A stretch of 64,000 nt of DNA from an uncultured Anaerolineae bacterium (GTDB taxonomy: Bacteria; Chloroflexota; Anaerolineae; Promineifilales; Promineifilaceae). The notes under the pieces are model-generated. The model ran no database searches. It was not told the DNA's origin and saw nothing but the letters and a program-made list of their open reading frames with translations. A program made the translations under genes and the position numbers. Below, in pieces: positions 33,709 to 42,612 of this stretch. Every line of letters begins with the position of its first letter. Position 1 is the stretch's first letter. The stretch is taken from positions 1 through 64,000 of the forward strand of contig CAJQMR010000010.1 of assembly GCA_905479495.1 (NCBI GenBank). The letters run 5' to 3'.

Positions 33709-35979
33709 CTACTGCAAGCAGTCGCGGCCTTTGCAAGGGGTATCAAACAGTGGATTGTAAATAATGCGCAGGATGTCACCGGGAGCCAGGTTGGTATCGG
33801 CTTCATACAGCACAAGCGTGGTTCCAGCCAGTTCATCTACAAAAACAAGGCGGAGGTGATGGCTACCCGGTTCTATTTGCATATCCTCAATGAAGGGGGC
33901 AACCGGTTCGCTGAAGAAGGTGGCCGGTTCATAATTTTCCTCGGCCAAAATTTCACCATCTACTTCTAAGCGCAAGGTTAACGGCCGTTCTGGCAAATTA
34001 AACGCCCCGGTGCGATTAAACGGCAGTGTCGGATCTTCCACCAAAACGCGCACCACAGCACTGTTTGCCGCCAGGCGAGAGGTAAAAGGCACATCGGTTA
34101 AGAAGACTTGGGCTAACAATACCAATACCATCATCGCAAATAAGATGGCCAGGCTGCGCCGCGAAATATTAGGGAACATACGACGGGCAGCCAGGTAATC
34201 TGGCTCTACGTCTGGGGTTTCAGCCACGGGCAGCGGGGCGTTGAGCGCCTCAGCAAAATCATCAGGTGCTACCCAAGCAGCGGTGATGGGCGCATTGGCA
34301 TAGGCTCGTTTGAGGCGCGGGACACGGTGCCGCAGCAGCCGCCTTTCTGTCCATAAATTGCCTTCCCGGTTACGACAATCGTCGGGCGGGCAGCCAATCA
34401 CCTGAACATCACTGGCCCCAGCTTTCAGAGCACGCACCATCATGTCTGGCGGCAGCGTGCCAACACACGGTACGGTGACAACCTCAACGGCCGTGTCCGC
34501 CACCATCACCGGGCTATCCTGGGTTAAATACGGCCGTGCCCCTATCGCGGCATGTCGATCACAGGTAAACACCAGCCTGACAGGCTGCTCAGGTGCCTTG
34601 GCTTTGGCCATTGTCAGCCGCATGGCAACAGCATCCCACAGCAGTTCCGGCGGCGTATCGCCTAGCGTGATGGCATCATCATTACAGGAACCGACACAAA
34701 TCCCACAGGAGACACACAGCGCAGGGTCGGCAATAGCGAGAAATTTATGTGGTTTATCGTCAGGTTGTTCCACCATCTCAAGGGCACCGTAGGGACAGTC
34801 GAGGGCGCATCTGGTGCAGCCGGTGCAGCGATCATCCACGATGTTGACCAGGGGTAAGCCTACAGATTTGGCCCCAGCGGTTTCAGCCGTGGAATGATCA
34901 CGGGTGATCCAAGGTAAGGCAAGCGCAACGGCCGTAACAATAAACAACCCACCCCATAGCCACGGTGCGGCGCCACCGCCCTCCGTTGGCAAATAAAAGA
35001 GAAACAGCGGATCAAGGGTAATCTGATCCGGTAAATGCAAACTGGTAGCCGGAGGTAAGTTACGCAGGGGGACAAAGATAGCCACCAGGATGAGTACGGC
35101 CACGGCACCAATAACAATGTGCATCTCCGGCATCCATTTGGCCCTGCTAAGGCGGCGAATGTGCAGGTAAAAAAAGTAAGCCACTACAAAAAATAGCAGA
35201 ATATGCACAACAAGCAGGATCAGCATAATAGGCCAGCTGGTGCCACTAATCTCTGCGCGGGTAATCCAGACAACATATCCATCAGCCCAGGAGGGAGCAA
35301 TTTGCCGCAAAAAGCGCACAAACCCATCGGTAATGAGCTGGGCACGCGTATCAACCACCAGCCAGTATCCTGTTACCCCCGCCAGCCAAACAATGATGGT
35401 GAGAACAACTCCGGTCACCCAGGCCAGCCAGCGCTGTCCCCGGAAGCGCTCCATAAACAAGGTGCGGTAAGCATGCAGTAGGGTGGTCACCACCAATGCC
35501 CCAGAAGCGTAGCGGTGAATGGCCCGTACGGTACGGGCAATGAACTGATCGTCCATCCGCAGTACGGAAAGATACGATTCGTCAAAGCCGTATTTATAAA
35601 AGAGGAAGATATAAAATCCGGTGAGTCCCACAACCAGCGTAAGAAAAACAGCAATCGTGCCGGTGTGGTAAAAGGGATTGAGTTGGGGGGTGCCAGTAAG
35701 TTTGTTAAACGGCCGTTCCAGCCACAAAGTCAAACGTTCTAACCACACAGCCCACGGCGCAGGTTTGCGCTGCCAGCCAGCCAATCCATTGCCCACCGTA
35801 TCGGCATTATCAGGAACGGCCGTCCACGTCACATCATGTTCATGATCGTCGTCGGGATCATTGTCTTCCGTTTGTACAACAGGTATAGGATCAACTGGCA
35901 TTGCTGTCTGGCAATCTTCTTCTAACACAGCACCTGGCAGCAGTTCCGGTTCCTTTTTCTTTTTATTCATTCGTGACAT
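33709..35979 (-). CDS. Cytochrome b / ferredoxin / MvhD-like fusion protein
   Basis: 756 residues, multi-domain. About 100-300: a cytochrome b6-type bundle with two His pairs at equal spacing (H155/H169 and H259/H273), expected to bind two b hemes. About 380-440: two 4Fe-4S motifs, C385-C388-C391-C395 and C422-C425-C428-C432. About 465-555: a region like MvhD/hydrogenase delta iron-sulfur subunits with C473, C505, C530 and C535 (PCVGTLPPDMMVRALKAGA, GCPPDDCRN). Then a membrane helix (608-630) and a beta-rich C-terminal domain. A membrane electron-transfer device linking quinone chemistry to a cytosolic Fe-S partner is likely. It follows the oxidase operon but is separated from it by a terminator. 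Confidence 0.8.
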   Translation of the reverse strand: MSRMNKKKKEPELLPGAVLEEDCQTAMPVDPIPVVQTEDNDPDDDHEHDVTWTAVPDNADTVGNGLAGWQRKPAPWAVWLERLTLWLERPFNKLTGTPQLNPFYHTGTIAVFLTLVVGLTGFYIFLFYKYGFDESYLSVLRMDDQFIARTVRAIHRYASGALVVTTLLHAYRTLFMERFRGQRWLAWVTGVVLTIIVWLAGVTGYWLVVDTRAQLITDGFVRFLRQIAPSWADGYVVWITRAEISGTSWPIMLILLVVHILLFFVVAYFFYLHIRRLSRAKWMPEMHIVIGAVAVLILVAIFVPLRNLPPATSLHLPDQITLDPLFLFYLPTEGGGAAPWLWGGLFIVTAVALALPWITRDHSTAETAGAKSVGLPLVNIVDDRCTGCTRCALDCPYGALEMVEQPDDKPHKFLAIADPALCVSCGICVGSCNDDAITLGDTPPELLWDAVAMRLTMAKAKAPEQPVRLVFTCDRHAAIGARPYLTQDSPVMVADTAVEVVTVPCVGTLPPDMMVRALKAGASDVQVIGCPPDDCRNREGNLWTERRLLRHRVPRLKRAYANAPITAAWVAPDDFAEALNAPLPVAETPDVEPDYLAARRMFPNISRRSLAILFAMMVLVLLAQVFLTDVPFTSRLAANSAVVRVLVEDPTLPFNRTGAFNLPERPLTLRLEVDGEILAEENYEPATFFSEPVAPFIEDMQIEPGSHHLRLVFVDELAGTTLVLYEADTNLAPGDILRIIYNPLFDTPCKGRDCLQ

Positions 35980-36035
35980 GGGCTTTACGGCAATTAGCGA
36001 GGCGGACGTTTGTGGTGGGCCTCTCCCCCTAAATC

Positions 36036-36075
36036 AAAAAGGTGGTGGCTACTTGTTTAATAAGTAGCCACCACC
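36036..36075 (-). terminator. Intrinsic terminator after cytochrome c
   Basis: A perfect 14-bp stem, GGTGGTGGCTACTT with AAGTAGCCACCACC, and a 7-nt loop, followed on the minus strand by TTTTTGATTT. It should end most oxidase-operon transcripts before the cytochrome b fusion gene. Confidence 0.9.
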
Positions 36076-36091
36076 CTATTTAGCAGTTTGC

Positions 36092-36523
36092 TTACTTCAG
36101 GGTCATCAAGAAGGCAACCAAATCATTAATTTGCGAATTGGTTAGCTCTTCACCAAAGTTCTGGTACATAACACCTTCAGTATATCCTTCAGTGATATGG
36201 GCATTGGGTTCCACAATCGACTGACGCAGGTAATCCTCAGCGCTCATGCCAGGAACGGCCGTTTCCGCGCGGGTACCAATATCAGAGTGTGACGGACCAA
36301 CAATAACTACACCTGGTTCCAGAGAATGGCAGGTGATACAACCAGGTGCGCTTGCTGCCCCAATGATGGACTCATTAAATAACCGTTCACCATTCGCAGC
36401 ATCGCCAACAGAGCTGGTTTCACCACCACCATCTGCTTCCGGCTCATCACCACCACCCCCACAGGCAACCAGTGCCAATGAAAGCAGCAGCATTAGTAAA
36501 AGCGCTAGGTTAAATTTTCGCAT
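36092..36523 (-). CDS. Lipoprotein cytochrome c, monoheme
   Basis: 143 residues from ATG 36523, with a perfect GGAGGT 7 nt upstream. The signal peptide ends in the lipobox LVAC, then a Gly/Asp/Glu-rich linker, then GCITCHS for one covalent heme. A distal Met probably comes from the EGVMYQNFGEELTN segment. ANGERLF is typical of class I cytochromes. It is membrane-tethered outside the cell and a likely electron donor to the adjacent ba3-type oxidase. Confidence 0.9.
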   Translation of the reverse strand: MRKFNLALLLMLLLSLALVACGGGGDEPEADGGGETSSVGDAANGERLFNESIIGAASAPGCITCHSLEPGVVIVGPSHSDIGTRAETAVPGMSAEDYLRQSIVEPNAHITEGYTEGVMYQNFGEELTNSQINDLVAFLMTLK

Positions 36524-36598
36524 ATATGCGACCTCCAATTTTGTTGATGTTTCTAATTAATCAGCGGACACTCAAACATAGCAAGTGCCCATCTAACA

Positions 36599-38236
36599 TT
36601 ACCACAATGCATTAAAACCGGGAGATGTTAGATTGAGATTGGATATAAGATTTACTAATAGTGGACCGTAAGATACCAAAACAAGAACGATTGTGGCAAC
36701 CACCCAGGGACGCCAGGTATCCAACCAAGCAGGAGCCGGCGCCTCATCATATGGTTCGGCAACAGGCATCTCGATTTCTTCTGTTAAGGTCTTCTTGGAG
36801 AAAACGGTCCCCACCATATTAGTATAGAACAACAAACCGCTAATGCCCAATATGACACCGCCCAAAGCAGCTTCAATCAATAAAGGCTGCCAATCAGCAG
36901 AAGCATAAGGCGCAACGCCAAGCATGGTGCGGCGCGGTGAACCAAAATTCAGCCCCAGAATGTGCAAGCCATTAGACATCAGTAACATTCCGGCAAACCA
37001 GGTCCACGCCTGCCAGATGGCAACCTTGTTGCTAAACAATGGTTTGTTGGCCAATTTTGGCACCAGCCAATAAGCAATCCCAAAGAATGTCAGGGTAACA
37101 CCAGAGCCTACCGTCAGATGAAAGTGACCAGGAACCCACATGGTGTTGTGAACAACCAGATTCAAGCTGTAGGAAGAGTTTGTCAGGCCGCTGATGCCAC
37201 CAAAGGCAAAGAGAATCATTGCCAGATTTTGGGCTGTAAAGGATGGATTGTCCCAAGGCAGTGTGCGAATCCAGCCGAACAAACCGGTACCGCCACGGGC
37301 CCGTCCACCAAGCTCCAAAGAAGCAATGACGTTAAACGCCGTCAACAAGCTGGGGATAAACAATGAGTAAGTCAGCACGGCATGCACAACTTTCCAACCC
37401 TGCGGTACGCTGGGGTCCAAATATTGATGATGCAGGCCAACCGGAATGGAAAGCAGCAGGAAAAGCCAAAATACAAGGCGCGCCAGCGGTTCGCTGAACA
37501 ACTTGCCGCCAACTTGCTTGGGCACCATACCGTACCAGGAAACATAGGCTGGCAGAAGCCAGAAATACACAATAGGATGCCCGGTGAACCAGAAGAAGGT
37601 TCGGGCTAATTGAGGATCAATTCCATCCACCCAGCCCAATGACCAGGGAATAATCAACCAAAGCATTTCCGTGGCGATACCCACGGTGGCAAACTGCCAC
37701 ATAGCCATTGTGACAAGTGTCCCTAAAGCAATTAGCGGCGTCTGTACACCTGGATTTTCTTTGCGCCAGACGCGATAAGTGAGGAACATCCCCCAACCAC
37801 CAACCCAAGAGCCAACAACAACAAGCGTCAACCCGATGTAAAAGAAGGGAGAGGCTTGTAATGGTGGATAAAAAGTAAAGAGCACCGTCGCCAGGTCCAT
37901 CAGGATCGGTATAGCAGCCATCACCAAGCCGATGACCATAATGATAAAGCTGGCAAGGTTCACTTTAGGATGCGAAAGATCACGCTTTAGGCTGTAAACA
38001 GTGGTAAACGTAAAAAAGCCCATGATAAAGAATGTTGTCCACACCAGTACATTCAAAACACCGTGGATGGTCAACCCTTGATAGTAAGTGTTTAACCCAA
38101 CGTTTTTCAGTCCTGGGTAAACATTGATACCCACATGTTCTAGTTTTTGTAGGGGACCCATTGATCCGCCAATAAATAAAGCAACCATACCTACGCCGAG
38201 GTACCAGGCTGTTAATTTCTTTGTGCTTGCATACAT
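36599..38236 (-). CDS. cbaA: ba3-type cytochrome c oxidase subunit I
   Basis: 545 residues from ATG 38236, with GGAGGTG 5 nt upstream; the frame is open further but those residues overlap the heme O synthase gene. It has about thirteen helices. TIHGVLNVLVW carries a heme His, FFWFTGHPIVYFWLLPAY the CuB His and cross-linked Tyr, LHHQYLDP the next His pair, and PGHFHLTVGSG the heme-ligand His residues. The pattern and the separate subunit IIa point to the B (ba3) family of proton-pumping oxidases with high oxygen affinity. The gene lacks ACGGCCGT, unlike most neighbours. Confidence 0.92.
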   Translation of the reverse strand: MYASTKKLTAWYLGVGMVALFIGGSMGPLQKLEHVGINVYPGLKNVGLNTYYQGLTIHGVLNVLVWTTFFIMGFFTFTTVYSLKRDLSHPKVNLASFIIMVIGLVMAAIPILMDLATVLFTFYPPLQASPFFYIGLTLVVVGSWVGGWGMFLTYRVWRKENPGVQTPLIALGTLVTMAMWQFATVGIATEMLWLIIPWSLGWVDGIDPQLARTFFWFTGHPIVYFWLLPAYVSWYGMVPKQVGGKLFSEPLARLVFWLFLLLSIPVGLHHQYLDPSVPQGWKVVHAVLTYSLFIPSLLTAFNVIASLELGGRARGGTGLFGWIRTLPWDNPSFTAQNLAMILFAFGGISGLTNSSYSLNLVVHNTMWVPGHFHLTVGSGVTLTFFGIAYWLVPKLANKPLFSNKVAIWQAWTWFAGMLLMSNGLHILGLNFGSPRRTMLGVAPYASADWQPLLIEAALGGVILGISGLLFYTNMVGTVFSKKTLTEEIEMPVAEPYDEAPAPAWLDTWRPWVVATIVLVLVSYGPLLVNLISNLNLTSPGFNALW

Positions 38237-38240
38237 AAAA

Positions 38241-39155
38241 TCACCTCCACAAGCTGGCGAGCAAGATAACGACCAGCACGAGTGCAAGATAGAGATTAGA
38301 GAAGTGGAATAGGGCAAATGCGGGAGCTCTTTCTGCCGGATTTATCAGCAAAGCAATGGTCCGTACAATCAGTACGGCCGTTGCCAACCCAATCGGCACC
38401 AAATAGAACCAATCAATGGCTGGCCAAAAGCCGAGTGCCAAACCTGCCGCCGCTGTAAACACCGTGTGTACGGCCGTCCAGCGTGCCGCCACGTGAGGCG
38501 CTACCCGGGCAGGCAGCATCGGATAATCTGCCTTGATGTAGTCGGCCCGGTAAGCCAGTGCCAGCGCCCAAAAGTGTACCGGTGTCCAGACAAAGACCAA
38601 TGCGGCCAAAATCCAAACCCCCAGAGCAGACCAGGCACCCACGGCTGCGCCACCACTAATGACAGCACAGCTACCCGCTGCACCGCCAATGACGATATTG
38701 AGCGTCGTCCGTGGTTTAAGCCAGACGGTATACACGCCGACATAAATGACAGCTCCTAAAAATACCCAAACTGCCAGAGCTAAATTGAATGCGGCTGCCA
38801 ACGCGGTTGATCCCAACACCATGCCAACGCCAATCAATAAAACCAATTGCGGATTTTCGATTTGGCCAGAGGCCAGCGGACGAGCCGCAGTGCGGTTCAT
38901 TTTGGAATCACGATCCCGCTCCAGGTATTGATTAATGCCAGAGGCACCAGCCGCCGACAGCGTACCGGTGACGGCTAGCAGCACCCAAGACCAGGCAGAG
39001 ACTTGTCCGGTTATCAGGGAACCCAGGCCAGCACCCCCAAATGCTGAAAGCAGCAACAGGGAAACAATACGCAGCTTAAAGAGAACAACGGCCGTACGCC
39101 ACAGCGAAAAAGAAGGACGTCTTACCGGTTGGACAATTTCATTGACCGCATCCAT
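38241..39155 (-). CDS. ctaB: Protoheme IX farnesyltransferase (heme O synthase)
   Basis: 304 residues from ATG 39155, which lies 2 nt after the subunit II stop. It is a UbiA-family membrane prenyltransferase: NQYLERDRDSKMNRTAARPLASG is the Mg-prenyl diphosphate motif of heme O synthases, and YRADYIKADYPMLP the second. About nine helices. It makes heme O, the precursor of the heme A used by the oxidase encoded around it. Confidence 0.94.
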   Translation of the reverse strand: MDAVNEIVQPVRRPSFSLWRTAVVLFKLRIVSLLLLSAFGGAGLGSLITGQVSAWSWVLLAVTGTLSAAGASGINQYLERDRDSKMNRTAARPLASGQIENPQLVLLIGVGMVLGSTALAAAFNLALAVWVFLGAVIYVGVYTVWLKPRTTLNIVIGGAAGSCAVISGGAAVGAWSALGVWILAALVFVWTPVHFWALALAYRADYIKADYPMLPARVAPHVAARWTAVHTVFTAAAGLALGFWPAIDWFYLVPIGLATAVLIVRTIALLINPAERAPAFALFHFSNLYLALVLVVILLASLWR

Positions 39156-39157
39156 AA

Positions 39158-39646
39158 CTATGGCTCCACAATGAGCTGACCATACATCGTATGATGACCC
39201 ACACCACAATATTCATGGCAGACAAAATTGTATTCGCCTGGCTCATCAAACGTTGCCGTCAACTTCGACACTTCGCCGGGAAGCACCATCATAGCCACAT
39301 TGGTGTTATCTAAGCGAAACCCGTGCTGAACATCTTTGCTGGTTAGAAAAAAGGTAACAGTCGAACCCACCGGAACACGAATCTGGTTAGGCTGGAAATT
39401 CCAGGCCTGAGCCAAGATATACACTTCGTATTTATTGGGAGCCAATTCGCGCACGCGGTCGGCAACCGGATCCCCCCAAGGGGATTGACCCGGCGTCGCC
39501 ACAACCTTGGGATCAATCCGATCAACGGGTGCCGGAACCTGGAAGCCAAAGGCAAAACTACTCACCAAGACGGCCGTACCAAAGATCAGCAGCAAAATGG
39601 TGGTGCCAATAATGAAATTGCGTTCACTACGATCTATATGGATCAT
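39158..39646 (-). CDS. cbaB: ba3-type cytochrome c oxidase subunit II
   Basis: 162 residues with one N-terminal helix (IIGTTILLLIFGTAVLVSSF) and a cupredoxin domain. The CuA ligands are all present: H in VQHGFRLD, then CHEYCGVGHHTM with two Cys, His and Met. The short single-helix form is typical of ba3 oxidases. The ATG overlaps the stop of the subunit IIa gene as ATGA, so translation is coupled. Confidence 0.93.
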   Translation of the reverse strand: MIHIDRSERNFIIGTTILLLIFGTAVLVSSFAFGFQVPAPVDRIDPKVVATPGQSPWGDPVADRVRELAPNKYEVYILAQAWNFQPNQIRVPVGSTVTFFLTSKDVQHGFRLDNTNVAMMVLPGEVSKLTATFDEPGEYNFVCHEYCGVGHHTMYGQLIVEP

Positions 39647-39780
39647 CCGACCACCCCTGTCGCCCCTCGTGCCAACATTGTCAGATAAGCACTTCCCCAC
39701 AATGCAATAATGAGGAGAACGTACAAAATGACAAGCGCCACAGTTCCTTGAGGTGCTTTGTACTTCTTATCCTTTTCCAT
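39643..39780 (-). CDS. cbaD: Cytochrome c oxidase subunit IIa
   Basis: A 45-residue single-helix protein, MEKDKKYKAPQGTVALVILY then VLLIIALWGSAYLTMLAR and a short tail. AAGGAGG lies 7 nt before the ATG. Length, the lysine-rich start, PQGT before the helix and the final LAR match the small subunit IIa of ba3 oxidases (34 residues in Thermus), which supplies a helix that subunit II has lost. Its stop overlaps the subunit II start (ATGA). Confidence 0.88.
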   Translation of the reverse strand: MEKDKKYKAPQGTVALVILYVLLIIALWGSAYLTMLARGATGVVG

Positions 39781-39906
39781 ATTTCAACCTCCTTGAAATT
39801 TTGGTAGACAATTCCGCTTGCCTACCTCTTTAAAATTCCACTTTTACAGCTCATTCGCCAATTGCCGTAAAAGTCAATAACAAAGAAAACTCATCCAATC
39901 CGGCGT

Positions 39907-40569
39907 CTATTCACGGACCAGATATTTGAGATCAGCGGCCATCTCTGCCCCAGTAATGCCAAAGGGATAGAGGAGACGCAGCTTGCCGCTTTTGTCTAAT
40001 ACAGCCACCGTTGCGGTGTGATCAATAAGGTAGCCTGAAGCAGCACTGCCTTCATGTCGCTCAAAAAAAATGCCCATTGGGGCCGTAACCGCAATGAGAT
40101 CATCTGGTGAACCCGTTAACCCAATAAACGATTCATCAAAATGGGCTAGATAATTTTTTAGCACTTCTGGCGTGTCTCGTTCTGGGTCTACGGTGATCAT
40201 CACCACTTGTACATCTTCACTTTTGTCCCCCAAGATCTCCATGGCATCACGCAGCTCCACCATCGTCGCCGGACACACGTCCGGGCAGAACGTGTAGCCA
40301 AAGTAAAGCATGACCACCTTGCCTCGAAAATCGATCAAGCTGACAGGCTGTTCGTCAGGCCCGGTGAGCGTAAAGTTGGTCACGGGCTGCGTCGATTGAA
40401 TCTCCATGCCATTCCATTGGGTTGGCCCAAGATACGGCCGTATCACCAAAAACAGCGCCGCCAGGCCAACACCAATCCCCAACCCCAGCAGGGCCAGCCG
40501 AAAAACCCGACTCTTCCAAAACGGTATGGCTTGTGCGTTTTCATTTACTGCATCAGTTACCTGACTCAT
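39907..40569 (-). CDS. SCO1/SenC-family copper chaperone
   Basis: 220 residues from ATG 40569, with GGGAG 7 nt upstream. An N-terminal helix (LALLGLGIGVGLAALFLVI) anchors a thioredoxin-like domain with YTFCPDVCPATM as the CxxxC copper site and LIDHTATVAVLD as the third-ligand His. It delivers copper to the CuA centre of subunit II, encoded just downstream. The intact ligand set suggests this is the main CuA chaperone of the pair. Confidence 0.93.
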   Translation of the reverse strand: MSQVTDAVNENAQAIPFWKSRVFRLALLGLGIGVGLAALFLVIRPYLGPTQWNGMEIQSTQPVTNFTLTGPDEQPVSLIDFRGKVVMLYFGYTFCPDVCPATMVELRDAMEILGDKSEDVQVVMITVDPERDTPEVLKNYLAHFDESFIGLTGSPDDLIAVTAPMGIFFERHEGSAASGYLIDHTATVAVLDKSGKLRLLYPFGITGAEMAADLKYLVRE

Positions 40570-40580
40570 GTTGTGCTCCC

Positions 40581-41288
40581 TCAACGTGGATAGCAAGAAA
40601 AAAGGTGGGCGGCTTCATAGGCAAAGCGATAAATGCCATCACTATGATCGGCCTCCGCAGCCAGCAGCCCAAAATCCCGCAAAATAATGTCAATATCCGG
40701 TGATTCAGTTAAATATTCTGCCCGCATCACACCACTACCATCCACCAGAAAAAAAGCAGGGTCCAGCTTGTAACGGCCGTCTTCCTGCGCTTTGTAATAA
40801 ACACTAAATCCGCCACCAATCACTGACTTTAGCTGGGCGGCACCACCTGTTACCAAATGCCACACATCCGGGTCTGCTCCCATCTCATTGGCAAACGCCT
40901 GTAACTGGGCTGCATCATCGTTGTCAGGATCAATGGAAAATGTCACTAACTTGAGCGGCACCGAAGATTGCACCTCCGGTAACCGCGCCTGCACTTCAGC
41001 CATCACTGGGCTAGTTTGCAGGCAAGGTGCTTCACAGCCTGTATACGTAAAGCTGTAAAGCGTAATCTGGCCACGCAGGTCTTCACTGGTAAATCGCTCT
41101 CCAGTTTGATCACTCAAATAGAAACCTGGAGCCAGTGTAATGCGAGGCAAAACCAAAATCGGTCGCGCGGTAGAAAACCAGATGACGCTGGCGGCAATCA
41201 GCCCAAAAAAGCCATAAAACAAACGCCAAACCAACATGCCAGAGGATTTAGGCGATCGGTTTGACTTTGCTGCCGGAGCCGACATCAT
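40581..41288 (-). CDS. Second SCO-like copper/redox protein
   Basis: 235 residues, an N-terminal membrane helix plus a SCO-like thioredoxin domain. TYTGCEAPCLQT preserves the CxxxC pair, but the usual His before the late beta strand is not evident (KLDPAFFLVDGSG in that place). It may act as a thiol reductant or a divergent chaperone rather than a full copper donor. It lies 11 bp upstream of the first SCO gene and overlaps the Rrf2 gene stop by 4 bp, so the three are one operon. Confidence 0.82.
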   Translation of the reverse strand: MMSAPAAKSNRSPKSSGMLVWRLFYGFFGLIAASVIWFSTARPILVLPRITLAPGFYLSDQTGERFTSEDLRGQITLYSFTYTGCEAPCLQTSPVMAEVQARLPEVQSSVPLKLVTFSIDPDNDDAAQLQAFANEMGADPDVWHLVTGGAAQLKSVIGGGFSVYYKAQEDGRYKLDPAFFLVDGSGVMRAEYLTESPDIDIILRDFGLLAAEADHSDGIYRFAYEAAHLFSCYPR

Positions 41289-41794
41289 TTTCCAGACACC
41301 TGTTTAGGCTCGATTTCTTTTTGCTTAGGAGAAGCATACAAATAAGGAAAATCAACAGGCGATCTACGCGGCTCTTTTTGTAATCTTTTTGCCTCTTGCG
41401 CCAAAGCCGCCAGCTTCGTTTTCTGCAACTCATCTATGACCATCAACTGCAAGCGCCCCCAAACTTCATGCCCCGGGCAAAAGCGATCCCGATTGCATTC
41501 CTGGGGACGAATGAGACAAATATTGAGGCAGACTGGCCCTTCAATGGCTTCAATGATGTGCAGCAAGTTGATCTCATCAACGTCTTGCTGTAAAGCCAAT
41601 CCACCAGACGGGCCTGTTTGGGTGTGGATAAGATTAGCACGGACAAGATCGGCCGTGATTTTGTGCAAGAATGCTTTGGGAACGGCCGTACGTGCCGAAA
41701 CACGACGCGCCGAGAGGAACGCCCCAGGCGCTTGCATACCCAATTCAATCATAATTCTTACTGCGTAATCAACGCGTCGGCTAATTTGAAACAT
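41285..41794 (-). CDS. Rrf2-family regulator, probable Fe-S sensor
   Basis: 169 residues from ATG 41794, because MFQISRRVDYAVRIMIELG is the canonical Rrf2 N-terminus. A winged helix (LSARRVSARTAVPKAFLHKITADLV, GPSGGLAL) precedes CLNICLIRPQECNRDRFCPG, a cluster of four Cys where NsrR and IscR relatives bind an iron-sulfur cluster. It heads the SCO-oxidase operon and overlaps the next gene by 4 bp, so it probably tunes oxidase expression to oxygen, NO or iron status. Confidence 0.9.
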   Translation of the reverse strand: MFQISRRVDYAVRIMIELGMQAPGAFLSARRVSARTAVPKAFLHKITADLVRANLIHTQTGPSGGLALQQDVDEINLLHIIEAIEGPVCLNICLIRPQECNRDRFCPGHEVWGRLQLMVIDELQKTKLAALAQEAKRLQKEPRRSPVDFPYLYASPKQKEIEPKQVSGK

Positions 41795-41979
41795 AGATAT
41801 TGTTGACCTATATACTCCACATTCTCTTGGCCTGAATTTACCCGACATGACAACCACCCCATAGTGACAAATGTCATAAGGTTTTTGTGACAATCAGCAT
41901 CCAGAGACACACCTTTGCTAATAAACAAAAAACCGCCATATCATGAAATATAGTAGCCAATATTTGGGCTAACCCTAAC

Positions 41980-42012
41980 AAAAAAAAACTCCATATCAAA
42001 GATATAGAGTTT
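41980..42012 (-). terminator. Intrinsic terminator after the tRNA genes
   Basis: On the minus strand AAACTCTATATC, loop TTT and GATATGGAGTTT, with one G-T pair, run into about nine Ts. It lies 26 nt beyond the tRNA-Arg 3' end. Confidence 0.88.
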
Positions 42013-42038
42013 TGCTTGGGCATTGCCCAATATAGAAG

Positions 42039-42112
42039 TACGCCCTGAGGGACTCGAACCCCCGACCTTCTGGTTCGTAGCCAGACGCTCTAATCCACTG
42101 AGCTAAGGGCGC
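42039..42112 (-). tRNA. tRNA-Arg (ACG)
   Basis: 74 nt. Acceptor GCGCCCT pairs with AGGGCGT, anticodon loop CTACGAA inside the CTGG/CCAG stem, and a T-loop GTTCGAGTC. CCA is not encoded. Confidence 0.94.
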
Positions 42113-42160
42113 ATATTTAATCGATTTTGTTGACCTAAACGACGGCCGTTGGCTTTAAGG

Positions 42161-42249
42161 CGGGGAGGAAGGGATTCGAACCCTTGAACGGCTTTTACAC
42201 CGTTAACCGCTTAGCAGGCGGCCCCAATCGTCCACTCTGGCACCTCCCC
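42161..42249 (-). tRNA. tRNA-Ser (GCT)
   Basis: 89 nt. Acceptor GGGGAGG with CCTCCCC plus G, anticodon loop CTGCTAA, a long variable arm AACGGTGTAAAAGCCGTT, and T-loop GTTCGAATC. The long arm and the anticodon both indicate serine. Confidence 0.94.
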
Positions 42250-42305
42250 TAAAAGCCAACGTTGCTGCCAGGTACAGGCCTACAATCTAATTGGTAAAGC
42301 TAAGG

Positions 42306-42392
42306 CGGAGGGAGAGGGATTCGAACCCTCGGTAGGCTGTTGCCTACTACGGTTTTCAAGACCGTCGCAATCGTCCACTCTGCCATCCCTCC
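42306..42392 (-). tRNA. tRNA-Ser (TGA)
   Basis: 87 nt. Acceptor GGAGGGA with TCCCTCC plus G, anticodon loop CTTGAAA, variable arm TAGGCAACAGCCTA, T-loop GTTCGAATC. It is close in sequence to the adjacent Ser-GCT gene. Confidence 0.94.
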
Positions 42393-42612
42393 AGGCTGTG
42401 GAGGGGGTTTTCTCAACCCGGTCGCGGAGTATAACACGCCACTTTTTGTGCGTCAATATAAACCCAAATCCAAATTGTATCGTCGTCGCTTATCCGTTAT
42501 CATTTGCCCTGTAACCAATGGTGACCAGGAAGCATGATTCCTAAAAAGCTGTTTACTTTAAACACGATGCTGGTCTAATACGTTTGGTTCAGGTCAGGAA
42601 ATGAGGCAGTTC

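Noticed and set aside
33031..33836. Several short frames over the hydrolase and at the end of the cytochrome b fusion
   Set aside because: All overlap supported genes in other frames without start signals.
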